DNA from: Deroplatys truncata
Taxonomy: Eukaryota; Arthropoda; Insecta; Mantodea; Mantidae
Assembly: GCA_030765065.1 (NCBI GenBank)
Contig: CM060979.1
Location: 108,922,350-108,986,349 of the forward strand
Reading direction: 5' to 3'
Length of the DNA: 64,000 bases
Positions 1-11,010 of the stretch are shown piece by piece. The translations under genes and the position numbers were made by a program. Each line of letters opens with the position of its first letter. Positions within the stretch are counted from its first letter, which is position 1. The notes below the pieces were generated by a model, which was not told where the DNA came from, made no database searches, and was given only the letters and a program-made list of their open reading frames with translations.

Positions 1-132
1 TTTGAAATGAAATGAAGCTTTTTGTATTTTTTGACACGCTTAATGCATTCCTCTATGCACACTTCGAAAATAGTCAACCTCATAGTTTTGTAGTTCATGT
101 TCTCCAAATTTATTGTATCTTCCTAAAATTCA

Positions 133-640
133 CAACTTCAAGCTGTGCAGGAGTCGGAGTAGGGCGGACTCAGCACCCGACGTACAAGATCTTTCGTACC
201 GAGATCCCGGGAGGAAGGGGTGGCCGGTCCAGTAGACACAACAGGGCAGATGGCAGGGTCTCTTCCTCTCTACTTTTTATAGACTGAAACTCCCCGGATG
301 GCAACTGGTGCAACCGGCTCGCCTCGCCTCCTTCGGGCTTACACATCCCAATGGGGGCCCGGAACTCGGAGACGGCCCCTTTCGGGAAGACGAAGGGCTA
401 TATAGAGCATCCTTTTCCCCTGTCATGCAACGGCGAGACTCCCGCCGACACTTTCAACCCTGAAACAGACCAAGCACATGATATGTGAAGTGAAATGAGA
501 ATGGAGGTTAAATGGTGTTACAGGAACGTAATGAACCTTCCCAGCATTCACCCATGAGTCAGGAAGGTCGGCCGCGAGAATCGAACCCACGAACTCCCGA
601 ATACGAGTCAAGCTGTGTAACTCCAAACTTTTGTTTTCTT
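133..640 (-). mobile_element. SINE1, tRNA-derived SINE copy
   Basis: GC-richer than its surroundings and clearly related to the blocks at 2238-2708, 43955-44515, 19245-19640 and 26392-26930. Shared landmarks include CTACAAGATC-type sequence near the left edge, CTCCCGCCGACACTTTCAAC near 438, GAAGTGAAATGAGAATG near 487 and GGTCAGGAAGGTC near 560. The tRNA-like head lies at the right end, read on the minus strand, and still shows a B-box-like GGTTCGATTC near 575-585. The A-box end is eroded. The plus-strand open frames here are only the SINE body. Confidence 0.75.
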
Positions 641-1076
641 ATTTTAAAGCAGGTTTTATTTCCACTCCTAAAGTTTCAATTCCATGCATCTGTTTTAAAG
701 ATGTTTAAATGGATGCGTTTTTCTTCAGATTTAAAGCTAGGCACCAAAAACATATATTATATCATCCCAAATCGTAAATATAAACACAGACATATTTTAT
801 TGTGGAGTAACTGACAGGAATCGTTTGCAGTAATTAATATATTATTTTATATCGGGAAGGTAGTGAAACTCGTGTGAATTGATTCAAGCTCCGCCTGTTT
901 GTTAGAATGGAAAGGATCACTGTGCGGTGCTGATTATTCGAAGTATTCCATTTGGATGCCCAATGCTTGGTTGAATATCACTGAATTTGCTCGAAATGAA
1001 ATAAAGTCTCAAGATATACTCATTCAGTCAAGCCAAGTATTTAGTATAATATTTTCAACCTTTGCCTTCTCTCTTA
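641..1076. other. Interval without recognised feature
   Basis: AT-rich sequence between two SINEs. I see no repeat relationship or coding relic. Confidence 0.5.
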
Positions 1077-1372
1077 TGGGCGCCAGGGTAGCGTAGTGGT
1101 TTTGTTTTTGGCGCTCGTACTGAGGGTGCGAGGTTCGATTCTCGACTCTGGGCGGCGACTTACAATTGTGAAATATCCCCAAGGCTCAACGTGGTTCAGA
1201 GTCCATAGTAGGTCCTCTATTTCCACCGCCATCCTCATCCTCACCCTACCATTGCAGACAATGTAATCCGCCCGTTTGGTGCCTGCCACCTCAGAAGTGG
1301 TCCAGTGATCACTTGGTGGAATGAAGTATCCCGCGAAGATCATAAGCCATATGGGGAGTGTTCGAAGCGGCG
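1077..1372 (+). mobile_element. SINE3, tRNA-derived SINE with well-kept head
   Basis: The head at about 1079-1155 carries an exact A-box match, TAGCGTAGTGG (1089-1099), and a near-exact B box, GGTTCGATTCT (1132-1142), spaced as in a tRNA gene. The sequence does not fold as a complete modern tRNA and runs on into a ~200-bp body ending near the next repeat, so a tRNA-derived SINE fits better than a tRNA gene. The body differs from SINE1. It abuts an RptA copy starting at 1376. Confidence 0.75.
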
Positions 1373-1375
1373 ACA

Positions 1376-2192
1376 GCTTTCTCTACTACATACTTATAGT
1401 AAGTGAGGAAGTATTGTACTCCAGCCAAAAACCCGATGCTGAGATTTCACCTAAAATACATGTTTCGAAACTCCTGAACCGAAAAAGCGTTTTAAAAAGA
1501 GATCTCTGACCAGCATAACCCAAATGAAAAAGCGGTTAAGTTTAAAACTTGGTATTTAAACTCAGCATCCTTTGAGAGTGGTACAAAAAGATTTAAAAAA
1601 AATCCCCCAGCTTACCCTTTACGTGGAAAAATCATAGTTATTTTATATTTTCTCAAAAAGCCTCTAACGATTGTTATTAAATATCATAAAGTTTAAATTA
1701 TTTGCGGACAAATGAACCTAATCTTGAATTTTCTGGGAATAGCCTGTGAATTCCTCTTCAATCTGAATAACCTTTGTATATAGCTGAACTGTAAGAGATA
1801 TACAAAATCTTACTTCACAAAAAATGTAGCTCTCGTTAAAGCTCAAATCTATGACAAATAAAATTGTTTGTAGAGGTAACCATTTATGAGATATTCCTTT
1901 TTATTGTTTGAATGTTCAAATACCTGTCCCTCAACAAGTAAGCCGCTATTCGTTTTTTTTTCTAGTGGTCATAGAATGAGCAAAGAATTTCACAGCCATC
2001 ACATACTGACAAACTCTTTAAAAATCTGGCTGTTATTTTGTATACGTATCTAATAACGAAATATTAAATGTCCGTTTAAAGTTCATCCTGATTAGCAAGA
2101 AGTAGATAGAATAATAAGTTTTGTCAGAATAGTTTGTATAAGATTGAGTGGAGATAGTCATATGAATGCAACACATCAGATTCTTTCTTTCT
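1376..2192 (-). repeat. RptA dispersed repeat, type III, minus orientation
   Basis: Terminal signature CTTTCTCTACTACAT (1380) and GTAAGTGAGGAAGTATTG form the family's 3' end, and AATGCAACACATCAGATT (about 2165-2185) is its 5' end. The internal segment around 1925-2000 (CAAGTAAGCCGCTATTCG) matches the copy at 42988-43770 and not the other RptA copies, which defines internal type III. No coding capacity. Confidence 0.7.
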
Positions 2193-2237
2193 TATGCATA
2201 CTTCAGCTAATACAACTAGGAAAAAGAACTAATTGCG

Positions 2238-2708
2238 TAGGGAGACTTAGCACCTCTGCCTACAAGATCGTTTGTACCGAAGCTCCTGACACAGCATAGG
2301 GCAGGGCCCCTACCTTTTACATGGCCCCTACCATTGAACTTCCTCAGCAGCTGATGCAACAGGCTCCCCTCTATGGGGTCCGGAACTCGCAGATTGCCTC
2401 CATTCCGGGGACGAAGGATTACATAGAGTATCGTTTTCCCCCTTCATGCAACGCCGAGTCTCCCGCCGACACTTTCAACTCTCAAACGGACCAAGCAGGG
2501 TAAGAAAATTGAAGTGAAATGAGTATGTACGTAAAGTAGAGGGATAGAAAATAGGGGGATATAATGAACTATCCTAGCATTCAATTAGCACCAGGGGAAA
2601 ACTCCGACATAACCCACGGGTCAGGAGGACGGCCCAGGAATTGAACCCATGACCTCTCGAATACAGGCCACAGACTTCACCGCTTGAGATGTCCGCTTGG
2701 TCTAATAG
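2238..2708 (-). mobile_element. SINE1 copy
   Basis: Same order of landmarks as 133-640: CTACAAGATCGTTTGTACCG (2261), CATGCAACGCCGAGTCTCCC (about 2445), CCGACACTTTCAAC (2469) and GAAGTGAAATGAG (2510). The tRNA-like head is at 2630-2705 on the minus strand, with B-box-like sequence at the AATTGAACCCATGACC segment. Diverged from the other copies. Confidence 0.72.
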
Positions 2709-2953
2709 AACTAACGACGCCTCTTTTTTCCTACTATCATAGAGGAGACCTTCCTAAATAAAAAAAAAATCGTGCTTCAAAACGAACATGTGTAACTGAT
2801 ATTATTTCTTTGCCTATGTATTCATAAATAATGCAGCTTGTGAAGGGACAGTCAAGGCTAATATCTAATGAAGCTGTTTGCAAAAACGAGCGGGCGAGCA
2901 AGGAACAATGCTGAAAGGCAAAAAGAAATTGGAATGAGAAAAAATAAATGCTG

Positions 2954-3815
2954 GTTAAATAATCTGATGTGTTACACTCACATGTCTTTCTCTACTCTTC
3001 TACAAACTATTTTTACAAACTCTTATTCTCCATCCATGCTTCATGTTAATCGAGATATCGAGATGTTAATTTATTGCTAATTTTCTTGTAGATGCAAGGG
3101 GAATTGCTAGGCTTTAAGCGATAGTCAAATCTTTTAAGAGCTGGTTGCTATGTCGAGTATTCCATTCTCTTTGCATATCTAGGACAGAAAAAATGAATAA
3201 CGAATTCTCATTTGAGAAAAAATATAAGTATTGGAAAATGTAAGGGAATAACAAGCAATATCTCGAAAATGGTTCACTCACCAAAAAAAAATGCATATGA
3301 CATAAATTGTGTATTTTAACGCAATCTACATTTTTGTGTAGTAATATTTTGTCCATCTCTTATGGTTCACCAGTTATGCAAAAGTCATTCACAATGAAGA
3401 ATACTTTTGGAGACATTCCCAGAAAATTCAAGATATACATTTTATTTCTCATGAAAGTATCTTAAATATATGATATTTTAATCAAATTCGTTATAGCCAT
3501 TTTTGAGAAAATTAAAATTTTCGAAAAATGTTCCATGTAAAGGGTAATCTTGAATGGGGATAGTTTCTTGAAAACCTCCGTGTCGCATCTCTGAAAGATA
3601 CTGAACCTAAATACCAAGTTTGGTGTTTATCCGACTGTTTGTTTCTGAGTTATGCTGTTCACAGACAGACACACACGGACATGTCTCCAAAAATGCTTTA
3701 TATGCATTCAGTGCACCGCAAAACATTCATTTTCCTATGAAATCTCCGTATCGAATTTTTGGGTTGAATGCAATACCTCCCCTACTTACTATACGTAGTA
3801 GAGGAAGTAAAAATG
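2954..3815 (+). repeat. RptA dispersed repeat, type I, near full length
   Basis: One of the best reference copies. It starts AATCTGATGTGTTACACTCA followed by CTTTCTCTACTC, carries the type I internal segment TCAAATCTTTTAAGAGCTGG (3124), the family core GAGTTATGCTGTTCACAGAC (3649) followed by a short CA-rich run, and ends CTTACTATACGTAGTAGAGG and AAGTAA, whose last ~32 bases can form a hairpin. About 860 bp. The open frames on either strand are not conserved as proteins. Confidence 0.8.
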
Positions 3816-4626
3816 GACTAGAAGGAATGCTGAACGGGAAAATGGTTCCGGACTCAGATAATACAAAATGATAGAAAGTACTAAGGTAAATAACTCATAT
3901 ACTGAGAGAAAGGAAACAATCTGCGTTTAAGGCGAAGAAGAGCAGTTTATGATTGATAGAATTAATCTATTTAAACTGTCCTTCAATTACTTCGTTGAAT
4001 GCAATAAAACAAAGCATTTCTATCCCATTACATTTCCGTAAACTTCAATTAGAAATGTATAAGTAATAGGATGATCTAGCGTCGGAATCTGATTATTTCT
4101 TTCCTTGCACATATGAGGTGGGAGGTGTGTTTTGTTTAAAAGTTAATGTCAATCCCCGCTAATAGTGCACTTATTTTCATCCATTAAATTGTTTACAGCG
4201 GAAAAAGAATAATTCCATTGTTATAAAGTACTTTCGAAGATACAGAAATTCACAAAGAGAAGAGGTTGTTGTAGTGCGGATGCTGACATGATGTTGCCGC
4301 CGGCAGTGCGCTACATTGACAACTGAATTCTCTTTCCACTTCAATAACACCACAGCCTCGCTTGCTCGTCTGCCGTAATGAACCTTCCCTCTGTCCATAG
4401 CGGCATGAGCTATGCCTTCGCTAAATGGCTTTCTGGAAACGAATTTCTGACGTATCAGAGCGATAACTCGCAGTTAACTGCAGATGAACAAGATAAATCT
4501 GCTGTCTCGCAAACCGGACATAAATAAAGCAAACTCATGCGAAAGCAAACAACACCTCTAAAACAGACGAAACAATCAGAATATTAATTCAGTAGCGAGC
4601 AAATAGAAATAAAAAACATCGTTTAT
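3816..4626. other. Interval without recognised feature
   Basis: AT-rich, with no recognisable repeat or coding relic. A slightly GC-richer patch at about 4260-4390 has no identifiable homology. Confidence 0.45.
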
Positions 4627-4975
4627 TTTTCTTTTTCCCTACCGCCTGCCTATGACAGATAGAGGAAGTAGGTCTGTGTATACTCGATGTAGAGAAGTCA
4701 ATAGAAATAGACGTTTTGATGACCTCTGAACCCGAAAATGCCCTTTTAAAGAAATGTGCGTGTGTACGAACAGCATAATTAAAAATGAAAAATCATATCA
4801 GTACCGAATTTAATATTCCTTTTAGTATTTTTCAGGAATACAATAATAGGATATTCCGAAAATATCCTCTCTCATGCTCCCCTTACATGGAAGAACATTT
4901 ATTATTCTTTATTTATTAAAAGTGTGGTTCCAAAAGTTGATTAAAATATTGTGGTTTTCAGATATGTATTAGTAG
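4627..4975 (-). repeat. RptA dispersed repeat, truncated
   Basis: The 3' terminal signature (CCCTACCGCC ... ATAGAGGAAGTAGG) is followed by a degraded core (GAACAGCATAATTAAAAATG, the complement of the GAGTTATGCTGTTC core). The copy lacks the 5' half. It is the most diverged RptA copy. Confidence 0.5.
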
Positions 4976-4989
4976 TGTGTAACGTTTTT

Positions 4990-5215
4990 TATTACTGCAG
5001 ACGGCACCACAGCCGGTTGACACTGCTCTGATAGAATTATAATTGGAAAAGCAAATTTAGGAAGGAAACCTTCTAGGCCTAAATTTAGGGTACCTCCCCG
5101 GCATTTACCGGTTATGAGGATTGAGAAAAATCTGAAAAAAGAAACTCAGAGAGAGCAGTTCAGGACGGTGCCTAACGCCGTGGACTACCCGTGTCTGTTA
5201 GATGTGAAGAATAAA
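4990..5215 (-). mobile_element. SINE-like fragment
   Basis: A GC-richer block with ACGGCACCACAGCCGGTTGA (about 5000), GGTACCTCCCCGGCATTTAC (about 5089) and CCTAACGCCGTGGACTACCC at the right end, which resembles a decayed tRNA-type head on the minus strand. No clean A or B box survives, so the assignment rests on composition and general SINE-body appearance. Confidence 0.35.
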
Positions 5216-5675
5216 ATGTCTTTGAATTCTCTGTATGGTCTCTAAGTCCTTTCCTTCCTGATCGAATTTTGTGCAGTTTTGGGAGCCATAAAAGTTAGAC
5301 AAAACTTACTTATGAAAAAAAGGAGTGCGTTAAGAAAAACCATTTGTTTCAAATGTTTTGTTTTCCTGGGTTAGCTGTTTTGAAAATCTTATGTGTTGTG
5401 TGATTTACTGCGTCCTCTGCATTTCTTCTTTCTTCTTCTTCTTCTTTGCAAATGCTAGTTATCATATGCAACTTAATAATAATTGTAATGGGTAGATACA
5501 GCCATGCAGGTGTAGTATATCAGATTTCTTTCTTTATTTTACATTTCTGTCTTTTCTGCATATATTTTGCATCTCTTAGCACTTGCCAAGGGTATAATAA
5601 GCATTGCATTCAATAAAACACTATACATCGATATATTATCACTATTTATGTGTTTTTATAGCACCTGAATAAGAA
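5216..5675. other. AT-rich interval with TTC microsatellite
   Basis: No gene seen. It holds a short (TTC)n run at about 5423-5447 and otherwise unremarkable AT-rich sequence. Confidence 0.5.
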
Positions 5676-6506
5676 GGAAATCTGATGTGTTACGCTTTCT
5701 CTACTCTAGTACAAACTACTTTTACAAATATTTATTCACCATCTACTTTATGTTAGCAATCTTATTGCTAATTTTCATGTAGGTGCAAGGGAAATATCGT
5801 AGGCTTAAAGCGATTCTGAAGTCTTTTAGGAGCTGATTGCTATGTGGAGCATTCCATTCTCTTTGCATGTCCTGGAGCAAAAAAAAAAAAAAATAAAGAA
5901 ACGAATAACGAATTCCCATTTGAGAAAAAGGATAAGTGTTGGAAAATTCAAGCAAATAACAAGGAATATCTCGGAAACGTTCGCTGGACGAAAATATGCA
6001 CAGTATATAAATTTTGTGTTTTAACGAATTCTACATTTTTTGTATAGAAAACTTTTGTCCATCTCTTGCAGTTAACCAGTTATGAAAGAAACATTCAGAA
6101 TGAAGAAGACTTTTGGGGACATTCCCAGAAAATTCAGGATATACATTTTATTTGTCATGAAAATATCTTAAACATACGATATTTTAATCAAAATCGCTGG
6201 AACCATTTTTGAGAAAATCAAACTTTTCGAAAAACGTTATATCTAAAGGGTAGCCTGGTATGTTCCATCTTTGAAAGACCCGAAATCTAAATGTGTACCA
6301 AGTTTGGTATTTATCGGACTTTTCGTTTTTGAGTTATGCTGTTCACAGACACTTAGATATACACGAACCTTTTTATAAAAATGATTTTTTTTTGGATTCG
6401 GCGGACTCAAAACATGTATTTCCAGTGAAATCTCGGTATCGAATTTTTGGGTGGAATGTGGAATGCAATACTTCCTCTACTTCCTATGTGTAGTAGAGAA
6501 AGTAAT
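5676..6506 (+). repeat. RptA dispersed repeat, type I
   Basis: Begins AAATCTGATGTGTTACGCTT and CTCTACTC, contains the type I segment (GAAGTCTTTTAGGAGCTGAT, 5818), the core GAGTTATGCTGTTCACAGAC (6331), and ends GTGTAGTAGAGAAAGTAA. A poly-A stretch at 5878-5893 marks a local slippage site. Similar along its length to 2954-3815. Confidence 0.8.
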
Positions 6507-8467
6507 AAAGAAGAAAATGTAGAAAAAGAGCCATTTTGTGTGTATTTTTGTGCGTGCGTGTGTGCGTGAACACACACTCGCATATTATTTAAGTGGCAGT
6601 CCTTCTACAAGTGTAAAGCAAAGATGTTAGAATTTTCTTCTCATCCCCAGCAGTACAGAGCATGCTTATTTTTATTATCTTTTATTCTCTCAAAAATAGC
6701 TTTCACAGTTTTGATTAAAATCCAAACTTGGATATTGACAAGATAAACAAAATGAATACCTTCACGATTGGTAGATAATGTGTATAACTTATTCTTTTTC
6801 TCATTCTTATATCTGGAAAACACAAAAACAATTTATAACCGTGTCGAGAGTGGAGAAATCTCATCTGATCATAAAGTATTCCTCGCTTCTCCGGTCCCTA
6901 ATGAATCAGCTACAAATGTATCACCGTCATTCGGTGAAACACTTTACAAATCTTGAGTTTAAAATGCATTATGCACTCTTGTTAGTCCTCAAGTCGGGTG
7001 ACACCGATGTTAGCTGAACATTGTGCTCAAATATCGTGGCGCCTTTGCAGCTGCTATTACTGGTACCATTTATATTGTTAACATTTTTCTGTGGCTACAG
7101 CAATATATTTGAGGGCTGAAAAAAATCTAATTTTCCACCCTCTTAGGCACAACAACTTCTGTAATCGAATTTCTAATGGAGTAGGCTTTAAGGAGTGGAG
7201 CCCGCCTTATCTCAAGAGTTAGCAGCATTTGAATGTAAGGCATGTGGCTGTGAGGTGTGCAGATTGTTAACGGAGCAGAGTTCGTTAGTGGAGAGGGTTT
7301 GGTTTGGGTTGGTTAAGAAACATCTGCCACTCTAGATACGTTCACTTGCCAAGACTCCGCCCTCACCTGTTCTCTTCCGGTCTTTGATATGTACTATGTG
7401 TTTTGGCTAATTTTTAGTCATTTACCTACTTGATGCATTAACGTTGTGGTGTGGTTTCTTCATTTGCTGATTTCTTTTGTATGTCTTCTGTCCTCCTTCC
7501 CTTTCTCTAGCACGTTTTTCTTCTCCTCAACCTTATTTCCTCCCTCCTGCAATTCTTTATTCTTCTGCTTTATATTTGTCTTCCTTTTCAGTCGTCTAAA
7601 ATAATGACCACAAACTAATTCTTACGTGCTAAATGTATATTTGTTTGCTTTTCTCGTCCCAGTCATCGCCACCTCATCTCCGTTTTGAAATTAATTGGTT
7701 TCCTCTTTCTTGTTATACCTTCCAGTGCATTAAATGCGAGAAACTTGAAGGTGTTCTTGAAAAACACAAGGTGTACATTAACCCTAGGCAAAGGAAACCA
7801 AACACACACTGAACACCACTAATATATTATTCCAAATAACCAGTGGCAGAACCTAAAAGTACATGGCATATCATGAAGTTTTTCTTAACGAGTTATTGGA
7901 ACTCTATAAATGTGTGAACAAGGAAAAATTCGCACAATATATTATCCTGCTTTTATTAATATTATTATTGTCGCCAGAGATAACTGAATGAACTTAGCCA
8001 TCTCGTCTTCCAGTCTGCCGTCATAGGTAGAACGTTTATTTCAAAAGAAACCAGTAAATTGTAGGTGAAAATAGACAATAAACAGGATTTTGACTTTTTA
8101 AAATTTATAAAACTTCCATAAGTCTATAAGAAAATTAGCTTTTAATCGCCTATCCCTTTTAATGTTTCATTAATATTTTAAATGCCCACGCGCAGCTTAG
8201 GTAGCTTGTATGTGAATATATTACTTTCGCATTTCTCAGTTCCGAAGCTTTAATCATTTCTTCAATGAAAACTCCTTAAAGACTGTGTCTTTCATTCTTC
8301 GAAATAAAAATTTCGATACAGTTGAATCTAACCATGAATAATTATATATAAGGAAATACGCGTCATTAGATATACTAATTGCAATGTATATCATTTGAAT
8401 ATGTACGTGAATTTATTTATTAATCCTGAAAATATGAATACCAATTGAAAGTTCTCGGTCTTTACAA
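6507..8467. other. Interval without recognised feature
   Basis: Nearly 2 kb of AT-rich sequence. A GT-rich patch at about 6540-6580 and a pyrimidine-rich patch at 7440-7600 are the only compositional features. I recognise no coding relic. Confidence 0.45.
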
Positions 8468-8942
8468 TGTCGCAAAAATATTAAATTCTAAAATTAATTC
8501 GTTAATTGCCAAAATATTTGCAAAGCGTGCGTCAGTTTGATAACAATTAGCTTTTTTTATGTACATTGTCACCTATATTTGTTGCGATCATACAGATCAC
8601 AACGTATGTCACCAGATGTTTAACCGATAAAAACAAGACGGTGCCAAAGCTTAAAACTAATATGCGCTTAAAACTAAATTATTCTGTTCTGATCCTGATT
8701 GTTTTATTATATTGGTTTATATTCTGTTCTTTATCTTGAAAGTCCGCACTAAGAGTAGCAAACCAATCAAAGCTGCTCAGTCACTACAGTTTTGCAAAAA
8801 TATTAAATTCTAACTGATACGTTAATCACAGCGTTGGTAACCATGTCACTAAATGTTTATCCGCTAAAAACAAGGCGGTGCGACAAGCAAAAAAGTGTCA
8901 TTATGTTATTTTGTTCTGTTTGTTGTGTTATACTGGTTTATT
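8468..8942 (+). repeat. Diverged tandem duplication upstream of Helitron relic
   Basis: Two blocks in the same order: 8468-8722 and 8791-8942. Each holds GCAAAAATATTAAATTCTAA, then a TGTCACHARATGTTTA-like segment, then TAAAAACAAGRCGGTGC, then a TTCTGTT...TGGTTTA segment. A third partial match to the last segment lies at 9784-9830. The second block runs directly into the Helitron coding relic, so these may be repeated 5' regions of that element. Confidence 0.5.
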
Positions 8943-9520
8943 TAATAAATAGTCATCGTTTAGGACATTCAAGGTGGCGTTGTACAGTGCTGAGGGATTT
9001 TCAGCAGCAAGAGCCAGAAATCGAATGAGGATACGAAATGTGCGTGAAAGAGAAGTAAGTCTATTAGGGCGTAACAGTATTGAAAGTGAAAACTCTATTG
9101 CAGGGTTCGTGTATATTTGTTAAATGGAATATGCAACCATTATGAAGCAAGGCATTTTAAAAATGAAATTGTGAATGGACATTTCAGTTCATGCTCCCAT
9201 AACGGTTTGCTTCATTTTTCGCAGGCACAGATAAGCAATGTTAAGGATTTATTAAATGATGCTAACTTCATTAAACAAATAAGAGAAACGTATGATAGCA
9301 CAATGACATTTGCTTCTTTATCCCGCTAACCGTAGTCATATTCCTGGAGTAAGGTCCTGGCTGTTTCAAGATTCAGGGCTAGATTCATACATAAACTTAG
9401 TACCCTCCATAAATTGCCTACTATCTTATGGTCAATTATATATAATAAATTCCAGTCTTGACAACAGGGTTAGATATGAACATGAAACAATTATTCTTGT
9501 CTATACACCCAAATTGTTCA
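8830..9520 (+). pseudogene. Helitron replicase/helicase relic (N-terminal region)
   Basis: Helitron proteins combine an N-terminal zinc-finger-like region, a HUH Rep nuclease and a SF1 helicase, and drive rolling-circle transposition. Here only the N-terminal part can be read, over frameshifts and stops. The piece EARHFKNEIVNGHFSSC (about 9133-9190) resembles the Cys-rich segment preceding the Rep domain. IRETYDSTMTFASLS (about 9280-9325) resembles the conserved R-x-YNxALAFASxG segment. SYGQLYIINSSLDNRVRYEH (about 9424-9483) resembles the QxYIxD segment a little further on. An RRR-type basic stretch upstream is also usual. HUH and helicase motifs are absent, so the copy is truncated and dead. 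The family call rests on remembered motif patterns; a profile search would settle it. Confidence 0.6.
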
Positions 9521-9779
9521 CATTCTATCCAATATTTTTAACAATGTTTATGTAGCATAAGTATTTCTAATCACTTTAATAAGAAGGCAGTAGTAATTGC
9601 TTTAACATTACCGTGTCATGTAACTACATATTATATGCACGAATCCACTGTTCACAAAATAAATGAACTTATTCTACCATTGATGAGCATTACATTTGCC
9701 AACTAATTCTTTTTTATTATTTTAGATTTCAAATCTGGGGTATGCAGTAGATGCAATGCGGCATTACATTCACGTAAAT

Positions 9780-10015
9780 ACCGTATTATTTTGTTCTGTT
9801 CAATGTGTAATACTGGATTACGTGTTTGTTTTGTTTATATTTTGTTTCTGTGTTTTTAATGAATCATAAATTAAGAGGACGTCCACGTCGGCGTGGTATG
9901 GTGCTAACTGATTCTTCAACAAAGAACTACAATGATAGTAAAAAATATTTGTGAGAGATGGAAGTTACTTAGGCCGTAAAACTATTCAAAATGAAAACTG
10001 TTGCAGATTGGAAAT
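9780..10015 (+). pseudogene. Second, shorter Helitron-like N-terminal fragment
   Basis: Repeats the order seen at 8890-9100: TTATTTTGTTCTGTT, then a basic frame (MNHKLRGRPRRRGMV from about 9859), then GAAGTTACTTAGGCCGTAAA against AAGTCTATTAGGGCGTAACA upstream, then GAAAACT. It looks like a partial duplicate of the same element's 5' coding region and breaks off at about 10015. No catalytic motif is present. Confidence 0.4.
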
Positions 10016-10144
10016 TTACTCACAATAATCTCTGTTAAGCTATATGGAATTAAGTATGTGTATATTCTTGATAAATACATTTCTTCTTTCAACAAGTAGT
10101 CTTCAATTTGCAGCCTTAGATGCGATTAGCCACTAGTTACATTA

Positions 10145-10650
10145 TACAGGGTTATTCAAAAAGAAGGAACAGATTTTAAATATTCATTTTTAATGAACGA
10201 CAATTGATAGTGACACATTCCACACATCATTGAATAGAGGAAAGTTCAAAGTTTCAAGCCCTACCTATTAGTTCCATTCAGTCCCTACAGTGGCGCTGGG
10301 TTTGTTTACGAGAAAATGGAAACGGCACAGGAAAAGTCGTTTTGTGTGCTGCATTATACAAAGAATGAATCCGTTGTTTCATTGAAGCGTACATTTCGCT
10401 GTAAGTTCAACAAAGAGTCACCTGGTCATAAAAATTTACAATTTATACAATAAATTCGTAGAAGATGGTTGCATATGCAAACGGAAAAGCGCTGGTTGTC
10501 CTCGCGTAACAAATGGTGCTCATTTTGAACACATAAAATATAATTTTGAAATCTTCTCAATTCAGTGATGTATCATATGTGTCGCCATCTATTGTCATTC
10601 ATTAGAAATAAATATTTAAGGTTTGTTCCTTCTTTTTGAATAACCCTGTA
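10145..10650. mobile_element. Mariner-like deletion derivative (506 bp, MITE-like)
   Basis: Terminal inverted repeats: TACAGGGTTATTCAAAAAGA at the left edge and its exact complement at the right edge, with TA at both outer ends as expected for Tc1/mariner insertion. The match extends, with gaps, to about 35 bp. Inside are a transposase N-terminal remnant at about 10318-10520 and then the right-end untranslated region; everything between is deleted. The termini resemble those of the element at 24378-25247, so the two belong to related families. Confidence 0.85.
10318..10520 (+). pseudogene. Mariner-like transposase N-terminal remnant
   Basis: Starts with an ATG followed by ETAQEKSFCVLHYTKNESVV and a helix-turn-helix-like stretch LKRTFRCKFNKESPGH. 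It then shifts frame and continues NKFVEDGCICKRKSAGCPRV, the usual end of the DNA-binding domain with its G-x-P-R-V signature (GCPRV here). About 70 residues survive of a protein normally around 350. The catalytic domain is gone. It lies inside the 506-bp element and cannot act. Confidence 0.75.
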
Positions 10651-10838
10651 TTTATGTAAATAAAGTATCAATTTAGGTCCGTCGTTTCATCGCAATCATC
10701 ATTATCATCCTATCATCGTGAGTAAAGAACATCACCTACAGGTTGCCTAATAAACAGGTTCAGTTATCCAGTCATTTCCAGCAGTTTTATCAGAGGACCA
10801 AACATAAAAAAGCCCAAATATACGGAGAGCATTCGAAG

Positions 10839-11006
10839 CAGTTTTCTAAGCTGTTAAAATTATGATTTTTTCGGCTGTTGTATGTTGTCTTGAGTTAAAA
10901 CTATAATAAAACGCTTCACTGACCCACGAAATGTTTTGTTATAGTTTCAACATCAGACCGTAGCAAAACAGCCCGGAAATTCATAATTTTAAGAATATGA
11001 AAACAG
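10839..11006. repeat. Imperfect foldback (74-bp arms, 20-bp loop)
   Basis: Left arm 10839-10912 and right arm 10933-11006 are imperfect complements. The inner stem AACTATAATAAAAC pairs with GTTTTGTTATAGTT, and the outer stem AAAATTATGA pairs with TCATAATTTT. The right arm contains CAGCCCGGAAA preceded by a CAGACC-type segment, the same words as the perfect hairpin at 38780-38893, so the two are related. No protein is encoded. Confidence 0.75.
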
Positions 11007-11010
11007 CCTA

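Noticed and set aside
1079..1155. Possible genuine tRNA gene
   Set aside because: A and B boxes are excellent, but the arms do not pair as a cloverleaf and the transcript-like body continues ~200 bp, as in a SINE.
3114..3356. Peptides ending MQREWNTRHSNQLLKDLTIA-like that recur at 5743-5955 and 38940-39037
   Set aside because: The similarity follows from nucleotide similarity of RptA type I copies; frames are broken in some copies and there is no sign of codon-level conservation.
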